Shown here: one piece after another, positions 51,554 through 59,939 of the stretch
How positions within the stretch are numbered: the first letter of the stretch is position 1
Layout of the letters: every line of letters begins with the position of its first letter
Assembly (NCBI GenBank): GCA_020636955.1
Contig: JACJWY010000009.1
Span: 46,987-110,986, forward strand
Length of the DNA stretch: 64,000 nucleotides
Direction: 5' to 3'
Origin: Thermoleophilales bacterium
Lineage (GTDB): Bacteria; Actinomycetota; Thermoleophilia; Solirubrobacterales; 70-9
The notes under the pieces: model-generated
Told to the model about the DNA's origin: nothing
The model's database searches: none
What the model saw: only the letters and a program-made list of their open reading frames with translations
Translations under genes and position numbers: made by a program

Positions 51554-53338
51554 CTATTTAGAGGCTGTTCGGACCTTGTACTTGTGGAAGACGACCTGGC
51601 GCTTGCCATGCTTGAAGCGCTTGGACCGGATCGTCTGCCGGACAACGAGCAGCTTGCGGTTGGGCCGCTTCGCGTAGTTGTCAATCCGCTTCCTGTATTT
51701 CGGCTTTACCCGCAGCTTCACGACCTTCCACTTGCCGGCCTTCTGCCTGGCATTTGCGGTTGCGGTCATCGGCCGGGCCAGCTTGCGCTTCGGTGACTTC
51801 CGGGTCACTCCGACCGCCTTGCCTTGGCACTTGGGCTTGAACCGCTTCGGGCATTTGAGCCTGAGGAAGAGGAACTTGCCGTTGTAGAGCGCGGTCACGT
51901 TGTTCGGTGGCTTGGTCGACGGCGTGCTCGGTCCGGTCGGTCCGGTGGGTCCGGTGGGTCCGGTCGAGCCGGTGGGCGTGGTCGGGCCCGTGGGGCCGGT
52001 GGGCTCGGTGGGGCCGGTCGGTCCGGTGGGCGAGGTGGGACCCGTAGGCCCGGTCGGCTCCGTGGGGCCCGTCGGCCCGGTTGGGCCGGTCGGACCGGTC
52101 GGGGTCGGCCGGCGCGCGGTCAGGGCGACCTCGTCGTAGTCGAAGCTTCCTGACGGCATGAGGCCAAGGGTGTCGGTGACGATGCTGGTCCTGATCACGA
52201 TCCGGTATTTGTCGCCGATGGTCAGACCGTTGGCGGCAAGGGTGCTTCCGGGCACGTTCACCCAGGACGCCACGTTTGAGGCGGCTCCGCTCGGGATCAG
52301 CGGAATCACCGATCCGCCACCGGATTTGACCAGGTCAACCTGCCAGGTGGCGTTCGCCTGGCTGAGCAGGTCGGTCAGGCTGCCCTTGCGAGCGAGGCCG
52401 AAGGTGAGGCTCTCGGCCGGCTCGCCCTCCGCTCCGTTGTAGGTGAACTCGGGGCTGGTCCAGATTCCGGTCGAAGTCTGGCCAAGTCCGGTCGGAGTGA
52501 CCGTGAGCCCGCTTGCCGCGTCACGAAGGAAGCCATCGGCGCTGCCGGAGCTTCCACCGCTGGCCTGGAAGGTTCCGGTCATGGCCGGGCAGAGCAGTCC
52601 CGGTGTAGCGCCGCAGGCCGATCCATAGGAGGTGCTGTGGACCCAGCCACCAACGGTGGACGCGAGGCTGGTCCCGTCGCCACCGGGGTAGATCGTGACG
52701 ATTCCGTGGTCGATGCCGCCGCTGCCGGAGAGCCAGATGTCACCCGGTCCGCCGATCACGCCGTCAACCGTGGAGCAGAGGCTGCCGCCGGTGGTGGGGG
52801 GCACGGTGAAGGTCGAGTACAGGGCCCCTGCACCGGTCCCGGGGTCGAAGGGCGCGGCCTGATGGGTGCCGCCCGGTTCGGTCAGGGTGCCGGTCGTCTT
52901 CAAATCGAGCGGGAAGGAAGTCACGCAGGTATTGCCGAGCACCGTGATGCTGACCGTGATCGGAATGTTGATGTCGGCAGCACCGGTGGCGGCTTCGAAG
53001 CTGCCGGAGATGGCGCCGTTGGCGGTAATCGTCACGGTCGCGTTCTGGCCCGAGACCTGGGTGGTCTTCTGGGGAAAAGTGAAATCGGAGGCCTGGGCCG
53101 AAAAAGCGTTGGTCGACTGGTCGGCGTCACCACGCAGCGTCGCGGGCGAGTCGGGCGGAGTGGCGTCGGGATCGATGATCTTCATCCCTTGGGTATCCGA
53201 GTCGGTGCCGAGGTTGATGATGCCGCGGTCGAGGTTGAGCAGGACCGGGTCGGCCGAAGCCATCGCGGGTGAAGCAAACAGTGCGATCACCAGCGCGACG
53301 AGGCCAGAAAGTCCCAGCGACATGCCTTTCAATTTCAT
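51554..53338 (-). CDS. secreted surface protein with GPT repeats
   Basis: 594 residues. Signal peptide with hydrophobic core about 6-21, cleavage after MASA. Residues 25-400 are Gly/Ser/Thr-rich, beta-type, with few Cys pairs (NTCVTSF, SLCSTV, ACGATPGLLC). About 400-460 is a collagen-like Gly-Pro-Thr array, and the last 120 residues are a basic Lys/Arg-rich domain (LKCPKRFKPKCQGK, KVVKLRVKPKYRKR) with a Cys pair. Without prolyl hydroxylase the repeats may act as a stiff spacer. The start may be ATG 53338 (chosen, after AAAGGG) or ATG 53365. Function not known; cell-surface display is inferred. Confidence 0.82.
   Translation of the reverse strand: MKLKGMSLGLSGLVALVIALFASPAMASADPVLLNLDRGIINLGTDSDTQGMKIIDPDATPPDSPATLRGDADQSTNAFSAQASDFTFPQKTTQVSGQNATVTITANGAISGSFEAATGAADINIPITVSITVLGNTCVTSFPLDLKTTGTLTEPGGTHQAAPFDPGTGAGALYSTFTVPPTTGGSLCSTVDGVIGGPGDIWLSGSGGIDHGIVTIYPGGDGTSLASTVGGWVHSTSYGSACGATPGLLCPAMTGTFQASGGSSGSADGFLRDAASGLTVTPTGLGQTSTGIWTSPEFTYNGAEGEPAESLTFGLARKGSLTDLLSQANATWQVDLVKSGGGSVIPLIPSGAASNVASWVNVPGSTLAANGLTIGDKYRIVIRTSIVTDTLGLMPSGSFDYDEVALTARRPTPTGPTGPTGPTGPTEPTGPTGPTSPTGPTGPTEPTGPTGPTTPTGSTGPTGPTGPTGPSTPSTKPPNNVTALYNGKFLFLRLKCPKRFKPKCQGKAVGVTRKSPKRKLARPMTATANARQKAGKWKVVKLRVKPKYRKRIDNYAKRPNRKLLVVRQTIRSKRFKHGKRQVVFHKYKVRTASK
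51931..52110. repeat. GPT-coding 9-bp repeat array
   Basis: About 180 bases coding for roughly 60 residues of Gly-Pro-Thr triplets, read on the minus strand, with interruptions such as PTEPTG, PTSPTG and PTTPTG. The DNA repeat is GGTCCGGTC-like with many third-position changes. Confidence 0.85.
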
Positions 53339-53373
53339 CCCTTTCCCTTTGTGCCTTTGGAGCATTCAATCGC

Positions 53374-53391
53374 GTACGGAACGGTACGCAA
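53374..53391 (-). promoter_or_regulatory. possible operator/promoter of the GPT-repeat gene
   Basis: GCGTAC 53374-53379 and GTACGC 53386-53391 are an inverted repeat; on the minus strand TACCGT (complement of 53383-53388) overlaps it as a possible -10 box, giving a leader of about 38 bases. Confidence 0.3.
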
Positions 53392-53427
53392 AACGGCATG
53401 TACCACCTTGGCCGGTTTTCAAACAGG

Positions 53428-53440
53428 TACGCTCCCGCCC
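53428..53440 (+). promoter_or_regulatory. leaderless-type -10 box for the LLM oxidoreductase gene
   Basis: TACGCT 53428-53433 ends 7 bases before ATG 53441. Confidence 0.55.
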
Positions 53441-54463
53441 ATGGGTGCCATGGAGAAGGTTTCGATCGGGATAGCGGGGGAAACGCCGGAAGACATGGCG
53501 GCGCTGGCCAGGCGGGCGGAGGCCGCGGGATTCGACTGTGGATGGGCGATCGAGCTCTTCCGCAACGCCTTCACCCAGACCACCTACCTCGGTGCCAGCA
53601 CCGAGTCGATGGGGATCGGCACGGCCATCGCCTGGGGTTTCGTCCGCAGCCCGATGACCATGGCGATGAGCGCGATGGACATCGACGAGATCACCGGCGG
53701 CCGCTTTCGCCTCGGGCTCGGCCCGGGGGTAAAACGGCTCAACGAAACCTGGCACAACGCCGAATACGGACGTCCCGCCCCCCACCTGCGAGAGACGATC
53801 GAGTCGGTGCGGGCGATCATCCACGCCGCCGCGGCCGGTGAGGCCGTCTCCTACAAGGGCGAGTACTACGACCTCGACATCAAGGGCTGGTTTCGCTCGA
53901 CCCCACCGGTCCGGGCTGACATCCCGATCTACACGGCGGCCGTCCAGAAGGGAATGTCCCGCATGGCCGGGGACGTCGCCGACGGTCTGATCGGTCACAT
54001 AATCTGCTCGGCCCGATGGATCGAAGAGGAGATCGTGCCGGCCTTCGAGCTCGGCCTCTCCCGCTCCGGTCGGGAACGATCGTCATTCACATTTCTGCCG
54101 AGCATCTGTGTGGCGATCGATGACAACTATGAGCGCGGCATGGATGCGGCCCGAAAGACCCTCGCCTTCTACTCGACCGTCAAGACTTACCTGTCGCTCT
54201 TCGAACTCCACGATTTCGGTCAGAACGCGGCCGATGCGGGCCAAGCCTTCCGCAAGGGCGATCTGCAGGGTGTGGCGGACGCGATATCCGACGAGATGGT
54301 CGAGACCTATTGCGCGGTCGGCACCCCGGACAAGGTCAAGGAAAAGGTGGCCGAGGTCGCCCAGTTCGGCGACGCGATCCTCCCCGGCGCCCCCACCTAT
54401 TTCATCCCCAACGAGCAGGTCACCGAGTACAACGAGAAGATCATCGAAGTCTTCGGCAAGTAG
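53441..54463 (+). CDS. LLM class (luciferase-like) oxidoreductase, probably F420-dependent
   Basis: 340 residues of the luciferase-like TIM-barrel family, which use FMN or F420. The N-terminal strand VSIGIAGETPEDMAALARRAEAAGFDCGWAIE (about 6-37), the middle ITGGRFRLGLGPGVKR (about 83-98) with the motif before the cofactor phosphate, and the late VETYCAVGTPDKVKEKV (about 288-304) fit F420-dependent members common in actinobacteria. The frame is open upstream to 53351; ATG 53441 is chosen from the -10 box and family alignment. Substrate unknown. Confidence 0.87.
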   Translation: MGAMEKVSIGIAGETPEDMAALARRAEAAGFDCGWAIELFRNAFTQTTYLGASTESMGIGTAIAWGFVRSPMTMAMSAMDIDEITGGRFRLGLGPGVKRLNETWHNAEYGRPAPHLRETIESVRAIIHAAAAGEAVSYKGEYYDLDIKGWFRSTPPVRADIPIYTAAVQKGMSRMAGDVADGLIGHIICSARWIEEEIVPAFELGLSRSGRERSSFTFLPSICVAIDDNYERGMDAARKTLAFYSTVKTYLSLFELHDFGQNAADAGQAFRKGDLQGVADAISDEMVETYCAVGTPDKVKEKVAEVAQFGDAILPGAPTYFIPNEQVTEYNEKIIEVFGK

Positions 54464-54492
54464 AGCCCCGGCTTCGACATCGATCGGAATCG

Positions 54493-54527
54493 CATACGCA
54501 GGGTGTATGGGGGTGTATAGTGGTGTC
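54493..54527 (+). promoter_or_regulatory. vapBC promoter with 10-bp-phased repeats
   Basis: TATAGT 54516-54521 ends 6 bases before ATG 54528 (leaderless type). GGGTGTAT occurs at 54501-54508 and again at 54511-54518, exactly one helical turn later; a weaker third copy GGTGTCAT at 54522-54529 runs into the start codon. CATAC 54493-54497 and GTATG 54505-54509 form an inverted repeat. The set overlaps the -10 box and looks like the operator of the antitoxin. Confidence 0.6.
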
Positions 54528-54785
54528 ATGGGTCGGACACAGGTGTATCTCGGCAGTGAGGAACTCGAAATCCTGGATCGTGTGGCCGCGGATACAGGGG
54601 CTACTCGCTCCGAACTGATCCGGAGGGCCGTGCGTCGGTCTTACGGCAGGGATCAGTCGGATCCGCTCCGGGTGGTTCTCGAGACCGCGGGATCATGGAA
54701 GAGCACGGGATCGGGTGAAGACTTCGTGATCGAGGCGAGAGCTGGCGGGCTGAATGAGCGGCTTGCCCGCTTCGGCCTGAAATGA
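54528..54785 (+). CDS. vapB: ribbon-helix-helix antitoxin (VapB type)
   Basis: 85 residues. The N-terminal half (TQVYLGSEELEILDRVAADTGATRSELIRRAVRRSYG, about 4-40) is a ribbon-helix-helix DNA-binding domain; the C-terminal half (GSGEDFVIEARAGGLNERLARF) would wrap the toxin. Its ATGA overlap with the PIN-domain gene and the phased repeats at its promoter make a typical autoregulated toxin-antitoxin operon. The LLM stop lies 64 bases upstream, so it is a separate unit. Confidence 0.85.
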   Translation: MGRTQVYLGSEELEILDRVAADTGATRSELIRRAVRRSYGRDQSDPLRVVLETAGSWKSTGSGEDFVIEARAGGLNERLARFGLK

Positions 54786-55159
54786 AACTGCTCGACACCA
54801 GCGTGATCGTTGATTTCCTGCGGGGACGACTCGATGCTGTTCGCCTGCTGACCGAGCTCACGGAAAAGAGGGAGCCGCTGCTGTCCAGCGAGGTGACCAG
54901 ATTTGAACTTCTGGCAGGCGTCCGGGGAGAAGAGGAGCAAGCCCTTGAACGTTTCTTTCAGGCGATCGAATGGATTCCGGTCGGCGAGCCGGTCAGTTGT
55001 CTCGCCGGCGACCTGGCCAGGAAATTTCAGGCGTCGCACAGCGGTATCGACACGGCCGACTACCTGATCGCGGCCACCTCGCTACTGGCCGAGGCCGATC
55101 TCCTGACCATCAACGTCAGACACTTCCCGATGATCGAGAGACTTCAACCGGCCTATTAG
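54782..55159 (+). CDS. vapC: PIN-domain ribonuclease toxin (VapC type)
   Basis: 125 residues with the PIN acidic residues: Asp5 in KLLDTSVIVDF, the Glu in VTRFELLAG (about 38-46), the Asp in GIDTADYLIAAT (about 88-99) and a late Asp/Asn in ADLLTINVRHF (about 103-114). VapC toxins cut tRNA or rRNA; the target here is unknown. Overlaps the antitoxin stop by four bases. No sign of degradation. Confidence 0.9.
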   Translation: MKLLDTSVIVDFLRGRLDAVRLLTELTEKREPLLSSEVTRFELLAGVRGEEEQALERFFQAIEWIPVGEPVSCLAGDLARKFQASHSGIDTADYLIAATSLLAEADLLTINVRHFPMIERLQPAY

Positions 55160-55178
55160 CGGGGGTTGTGGGGCACGC

Positions 55179-55856
55179 TCAGTCCTCGGGCAGCGCGGCG
55201 ACCCAGGACTGGAATTCGTCCATGTCGGTTACCGCGGGGCCGTGGCCGGGGAGGAGCACCGTGGGGTTCAGGGCGGCGAGCTTGCGGATCGAGCGGCGGT
55301 TTTCGGCCGGGTCATAGGTGAACATCTCCGGCGGCTCGCCGAGACCGGTGCGGCCGGTCGCGTAATTGATGTTCCGGATCACGTCTCCGCAGATCGTGAC
55401 CCCGTCGGACTCGCGGAAATACACCACATGCCCGCGGGCATGTCCCGGGGTGTGGAACACCCTGAATCCGGCGACCTCGTCACCTTCTTCCAGAACCCTC
55501 GAGACCTTGTGTGGCGGGCCCTCCCAGGACTTCTGGACCTTCGAAACCAGCGGTTTGGTGACCTGACCTTCCGAGATCGGCCGCCGGCCTTCCATCGCAT
55601 CCACGTCATCGGTATGACAGGCCAGGGGGATGTCCCGGTCGCGGCAGATGTCGCGAGCGAGGCCCTGATGGTCGGGATGGGCGTGGGTCAGCGTCAGCAT
55701 CGATAGTTCCCGGTCCTTGATCTGGCGGGGAATCCGGAATCGGTCCCAGGTCGTGCCGGCATCGACCAGCACATCCCCGGCCAGGTAGACATTGACCATC
55801 GGCAGGGGAAACTGACCGAGGCGTTCGACCCCCGGCGCGAGCTGTTTCAGAGCCAT
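55179..55856 (-). CDS. metallo-beta-lactamase fold hydrolase
   Basis: 225 residues. The zinc motif HAHPDH is at 58-63; His in TPGHARGH (about 126-133), Asp in ICGDVI (about 144-149) and the final His in LLPGHGP (about 197-203) complete the site. This is the glyoxalase-II-like group of broad hydrolases; the substrate is not predictable. ATG 55856 is chosen, the frame being open upstream to 55985. It is the last gene of a three-gene unit with the two genes upstream, 16 bases after the small protein. Confidence 0.85.
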   Translation of the reverse strand: MALKQLAPGVERLGQFPLPMVNVYLAGDVLVDAGTTWDRFRIPRQIKDRELSMLTLTHAHPDHQGLARDICRDRDIPLACHTDDVDAMEGRRPISEGQVTKPLVSKVQKSWEGPPHKVSRVLEEGDEVAGFRVFHTPGHARGHVVYFRESDGVTICGDVIRNINYATGRTGLGEPPEMFTYDPAENRRSIRKLAALNPTVLLPGHGPAVTDMDEFQSWVAALPED

Positions 55857-55872
55857 GGTCCGCGCCCCCGTT

Positions 55873-56115
55873 TCAGTGAGTCGGCCCGGAGCCTGGCTGG
55901 CCGCTGTGATGGGCGAGATCTTCGAGCCGGGCCATCTCCCGCTCGCCGAAGATGCGGGCGGGATCCGAGGGTTCGAGGCCCTCAATCAGCCTTCCGACCC
56001 GGACCCGGACCTGCTGGGCGAAATGCGGAGTCACCGCACCGGTCAACTCGCGAATGTCTTCCGGAGTGATCTTCTGGCCGGAGTCAAGGACTCCGATGTG
56101 TTCGGTCTCGCTCAT
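55873..56115 (-). CDS. small conserved-looking protein of unknown function
   Basis: 80 residues, soluble, charged, with a well-formed helical middle (KITPEDIRELTGAVTPHFAQQVRVRVGRLIEGLEPSDPARIFGEREMARLEDLAHH). ATG 56115 overlaps the stop of the preceding gene by four bases (ATGA) and its end is 16 bases before the hydrolase start. This coupling, together with normal codon usage, supports a real gene. I recognise no family. Confidence 0.65.
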   Translation of the reverse strand: MSETEHIGVLDSGQKITPEDIRELTGAVTPHFAQQVRVRVGRLIEGLEPSDPARIFGEREMARLEDLAHHSGQPGSGPTH

Positions 56116-57401
56116 CCTGTTGTACTCGCAGTCTCCACGATTTCCAGTTCCAGGGCGTCATCGAGGCGCGCCTGCTCGTCAACCGAGATTACGGAATCAT
56201 CGCCGATAACCCAGGCGTGATTGACGATCGCCCGGGTCGGGTCGGTTTCGTATCCGGGCTTCACATCCAGCAGGTAGTCGTCGACCACCTCCGGCAGCTT
56301 CTCGCTCGAATCGGTGAGCAGCAGGGCGGGCCAGGTGCCGCCGGTCGAAAGCGCGGTCGCGGCGATCGCATCCATCGGACGATCGGTGCGGGTCAGCACA
56401 TATCCGTGACCCGGATCGGTCAGGTTCCAGCCGAAGAGCCCGCTGGAATAGCGGACCAGCTCCACCGCCGCCGATTCCGGATCGTCGCCGCCCACCCGCT
56501 CGACGGTGGAACCGGCCTTGTCAAGCTGCTTGACCACCTTGCTGGAAACCACGTCGGTCGGGCCGAGGATGAAGATCGGAACATTCTTGTTGGCCTTGTC
56601 CTTGATCACGTCGAGGGTGGCCTTCGGCACGGAATCCTTGCCGGTGAAAAGCACCACATCTCCGGATCGCGCAGCCCAGGTCGCGGCCGGGGTCGCGTAT
56701 TCCGGCGCTTCGGAAGAGACGACCACGAAGGCGGCCGGCGGGCCGTCAACCAGGTTCGCTTTCTCCTTGGCGACACCGGCGGCAATCGAGGCCGGGTCAC
56801 CTCCGTCGATTCGTTTGACCTCATAACCGGAAGGTGGCGCCACCTTGCCCACGGTGAAGACCTTGTTCTCGCCGGTATCGGGGGAACCGAGCGGATTCAG
56901 CTGGGCGAGGGTGTCGGTGCCGGTAGTCGAAAGGGTGCCGGAAGGTGCGAGCAGGATCGGCGCACCGACCGGCAGCGCACTCAGGGTTGCCGCCGCCACG
57001 CCCGATTGCCAGTCGGTCGAGTCGACGATCGTGACCGCGGCCGGCGGTGAGCCCGGGCCCGAAGTGGGATAGGCGGCGAGAGCGGCGGCCATCGAAATAT
57101 CGACCGGGTCGCTGCCGCTGATCCGGGTCGTGTTGCGGGTGGCGGCCGACGGGAAACCAAGCGGACCGTTCGAATGTCCGGCGATGACGCCCTGGCCGCC
57201 GGTCGCGCCCGATTCCGTTTCGGCGATCGAGTCCGGTGATCCGGAACCATCGTTGTTGCCGACGTCGAAGAAGAAGTAGGCCACGAAGGCGGCAAGGATC
57301 AGGACCAGGACCAGCAGGATCGAGAGCCCGAGCCAGGGCACCCCGGTGGCCTGCGGGCTCCCTGGCGGTGCGTTGATCGGCCGTCGTCCGGAGCTTGCCA
57401 C
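56112..57401 (-). CDS. membrane-anchored protein with cell-wall-binding repeats (CWB2-like)
   Basis: 429 residues. A short basic cytoplasmic start (VASSGRRPIN) and one strong membrane helix (about 24-46, LGLSILLVLVLILAAFVAYFFF) anchor an outer part of about 370 residues. It has three repeats like the putative cell-wall-binding repeat 2 (PF04122): each runs from a R-GSDP or R-GGDP segment to ILLAPSGTL, VVLFTGKDSV, ALLLTDSSEKL and then FILGPTDVVS-type turns. GTG 57401 is chosen since TACGGT ends 7 bases upstream. First gene of the unit with the small protein and the hydrolase. Divergent from lysA. Confidence 0.78.
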   Translation of the reverse strand: MASSGRRPINAPPGSPQATGVPWLGLSILLVLVLILAAFVAYFFFDVGNNDGSGSPDSIAETESGATGGQGVIAGHSNGPLGFPSAATRNTTRISGSDPVDISMAAALAAYPTSGPGSPPAAVTIVDSTDWQSGVAAATLSALPVGAPILLAPSGTLSTTGTDTLAQLNPLGSPDTGENKVFTVGKVAPPSGYEVKRIDGGDPASIAAGVAKEKANLVDGPPAAFVVVSSEAPEYATPAATWAARSGDVVLFTGKDSVPKATLDVIKDKANKNVPIFILGPTDVVSSKVVKQLDKAGSTVERVGGDDPESAAVELVRYSSGLFGWNLTDPGHGYVLTRTDRPMDAIAATALSTGGTWPALLLTDSSEKLPEVVDDYLLDVKPGYETDPTRAIVNHAWVIGDDSVISVDEQARLDDALELEIVETASTTG

Positions 57402-57414
57402 GGCGTGAACCGTA
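57402..57414 (-). promoter_or_regulatory. leaderless-type -10 box for the CWB2-like gene
   Basis: TACGGT (complement of 57409-57414) ends 7 bases before GTG 57401. On the other strand TAAGAA 57443-57448 may serve lysA; the two starts are 46 bases apart. Confidence 0.5.
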
Positions 57415-57447
57415 TCCAAACCGTGTCTCGGGACGGAAGTCGTAAGA

Positions 57448-58710
57448 ATGGCGGCGATGCCATACCCGGTCGGGACAATCACCAATGACGCAGGACACCT
57501 CGAAATCGGTGGCTGCGACGTGATCGAACTTGCGCGCGAGTTCGGCACCCCGGCCTACCTTTTCGCAACCGCCGAAATGAGAAACCGCGCCCGCGCCTAC
57601 CAGCAGGCATTCGCGGCGCACACCGATCATTTCGAGGTTCTCTTTGCCAGCAAGGCCCTGCCGGTGACGGCCGCCTACCGGCTCTTCGCCGAGGAAGGGT
57701 TGTCGGTGGACGTCGCCTCGGGCGGCGAGCTAACCATGGCGCTGACCGCCGGTTTTGATCCCGCCCGGATCTACATGCATGGCAACAACAAGACCGACGC
57801 GGAGATCGCCCTGGCCGGAAGTTCGGGGGTCGGGCACCTGATCATCGACTCCTTCGACGAGATCGAACGCTGCGAACGGGTGCTGAAAGGTGGCCAGGAT
57901 GTGCTGATCCGGGTGACACCCGGGATCAAGCCTTCGACCCATTCGTTCATCCAGACCGGCCAGCTCGACTCAAAGTTCGGATTCGGGTTAGAGGACGGTA
58001 CCGCCGCGAAAGCCATCGCCCGTGTGCTCGCCTCCGACCGGCTCAACCTGGTCGGCCTTCACTTTCACATCGGCTCCCAGATTTTCGAGATCGAACCGTT
58101 CCGGCTCGCGGTCGAGGCTCTCGGCGAACTGCGCGGGGACTGGTGCGAAATCCTCGACCTCGGAGGCGGGCTGGGGATCTCCTACGACGAGGAAGATTCG
58201 CCACCGGCGATCGAGGAGTACGTAAACCTCAAGGTCCAGGCGGTCCGGGACATCTTCGGGGACGGGGTGAAGATCCTGATCGAGCCCGGCCGGTCACTGG
58301 TCGGCACCGCCGGAGTGACCATCTACACGATCGGCACGGTCAAGGAAATCCCGGGCGTCAGGACCTATGTGGCGGTCGACGGCGGGATGTCTGACAACCT
58401 GCGTCCGATGCTCTACGACGCGAAATACACCGCGGTGATCGCCGGCCGCCCGGGGGACCCTGTCGATACGACCGTGACCGTGGCCGGGTCCCATTGCGAA
58501 TCCGGGGATATCCTGATCCGTGACGTGGAGCTCGCCAACCCCCGGGTGGGCGACATCCTGCTTACGCCCGCGACTGGTGCCTACGGACATTCGATGGCCA
58601 ACAATTACAACGGAATGCCGCGTCCGCCCGTGATCTTCTGTGAAGACGGGGAGGCCAAAGTGGTGGTCAGGCGCGAATCCTGGAACGACCTGCTTCAGAG
58701 GGACATGTGA
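57448..58710 (+). CDS. lysA: diaminopimelate decarboxylase
   Basis: Last step of lysine synthesis, PLP-dependent. Lys69 in LFASKALP carries PLP; the Gly-rich phosphate loop is LGGGLGISYDEE (about 237-248); the substrate motif IEPGRSLVG is at about 278-286 and CESGDIL (about 351-357) is the conserved Cys contributed to the other subunit. 420 residues. Start ATG 57448, though ATG 57457 is possible and better placed for the -10 box. The stop overlaps the hom start (GTGA), so lysA-hom-thrC is one unit of aspartate-family synthesis. Confidence 0.95.
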   Translation: MAAMPYPVGTITNDAGHLEIGGCDVIELAREFGTPAYLFATAEMRNRARAYQQAFAAHTDHFEVLFASKALPVTAAYRLFAEEGLSVDVASGGELTMALTAGFDPARIYMHGNNKTDAEIALAGSSGVGHLIIDSFDEIERCERVLKGGQDVLIRVTPGIKPSTHSFIQTGQLDSKFGFGLEDGTAAKAIARVLASDRLNLVGLHFHIGSQIFEIEPFRLAVEALGELRGDWCEILDLGGGLGISYDEEDSPPAIEEYVNLKVQAVRDIFGDGVKILIEPGRSLVGTAGVTIYTIGTVKEIPGVRTYVAVDGGMSDNLRPMLYDAKYTAVIAGRPGDPVDTTVTVAGSHCESGDILIRDVELANPRVGDILLTPATGAYGHSMANNYNGMPRPPVIFCEDGEAKVVVRRESWNDLLQRDM

Positions 58711-59933
58711 GCGAAACCCTTCGGATCGGACTGCTCGGTCGGGGAACCGTCGGCTCGGCTTTCGATGAGCTGGTCGCCGAGCGTGCCGACCAGGTCGAGT
58801 CCGCGACCGGAAGGCGGCCGGAGGTAACCGGTGTGCTGACCCGCAGCCAGGGTGATTTCGGCGAAATCCTTCCCGACGCCGACGTGATCGTCGAGCTGAT
58901 GGGTGGCACTGATACGGCTCGTGAACATGTGCTGGCCGCCCTTCGGGCCGGGGTGCCGGTGGTGACCGCAAACAAGCAGCTCCTCGCCCAGCACGGGGCC
59001 GAGCTTTTCGAAGCCGCTGAAGCGGCCGGTGTCCAGCTCCGGTTCGAAGCCGCCGTCGCCGCGGTGGTTCCGGTGATCCGGGTGGTCCAGGAGAGCTTTG
59101 GTGCGGTCGAGTTCAGCAAGGTTTTTGGCATCGTCAACGGAACCACCAACTTCATCCTCTCCGAGATGGCTGCCACCGGCGCCTCCTACGCGGAAGTGCT
59201 GAAGCGGGCCCAGGAACTCGGCTACGCCGAAGCGGACCCGACCGAGGACGTCAACGGAGCCGATGCAGCAGCCAAGATGGCGATCCTCGCCCGGCTTGCT
59301 TTCCACACGCCGGTCACCCTGGATCAGGTCGATTTCGAGGGGATCGAGGACATCCAGCCCGACGATCTCGCCTACGCCAAGGAACTCGGCCTCTCGCTGA
59401 AGCTGCTGGGCGTGGCCGAAAAGCTGGAAGAAGGAATCACGGTCCGGGTCTTCCCCTGTTTCCTTTATCCGGGCCATCCTCTGGCCCCGATCGAGGGTCC
59501 GTTCAATGCGGTAATGGTCGAGGCTCCGGAAATCACCGAGGTGACCATGTCCGGGCCCGGCGCCGGTGGCCTTCAGACCGCTGCTGCGGTGCTCGGGGAC
59601 GTGGTTTCGGTGGCGGCCGGCGATGCCCGCACTCACCGGGCGCGGCGTGATCTGCCGGTGCTTGCTGACGTCACCTCGTCCTTTTACCTCCATCTCGAGG
59701 TTGCCGACGAGCCCGGTGTCCTCGCCGAGGTTGCCAAGGTGCTCTCTGACGGAGGCGTCTCCGTCAAGAGCGTGGTCCAGCGCGGGCTCGGTGACGACGC
59801 CCGTCTGGTCATGGTCGTTCACCGTTGCCTCGAGTCGGAGTTCAAGGCCGCGGTCGACCGGATCGGGGAACTCGGATCACTGAAGTCGAGCCCGCGGTTC
59901 ATCCGCGTGATCGAGGAAGAATTCGTCGCCTAG
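58707..59933 (+). CDS. hom: homoserine dehydrogenase with ACT domain
   Basis: Reduces aspartate semialdehyde to homoserine. GLLGRGTVGSAF (about 8-19) binds NAD(P); MGGTDTAREHVLAALRAGVPVVTANKQLLA (about 71-100) and the catalytic GYAEADPTEDVNGADAAAK (about 171-189) with the Lys are typical. The C-terminal ACT domain (about 326-405, LHLEVADEPGVLAEVAKVLSDGGVSVKSV) predicts feedback control by threonine. 408 residues. GTG 58707 overlaps the lysA stop. Confidence 0.95.
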   Translation: MSETLRIGLLGRGTVGSAFDELVAERADQVESATGRRPEVTGVLTRSQGDFGEILPDADVIVELMGGTDTAREHVLAALRAGVPVVTANKQLLAQHGAELFEAAEAAGVQLRFEAAVAAVVPVIRVVQESFGAVEFSKVFGIVNGTTNFILSEMAATGASYAEVLKRAQELGYAEADPTEDVNGADAAAKMAILARLAFHTPVTLDQVDFEGIEDIQPDDLAYAKELGLSLKLLGVAEKLEEGITVRVFPCFLYPGHPLAPIEGPFNAVMVEAPEITEVTMSGPGAGGLQTAAAVLGDVVSVAAGDARTHRARRDLPVLADVTSSFYLHLEVADEPGVLAEVAKVLSDGGVSVKSVVQRGLGDDARLVMVVHRCLESEFKAAVDRIGELGSLKSSPRFIRVIEEEFVA

Positions 59934-59939
59934 GAACTC

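Noticed and set aside
51900..52139. plus-strand frame of Val-Gly-Pro repeats
   Set aside because: It is the complement of the GPT array; the minus-strand frame has a signal peptide and flanking domains.
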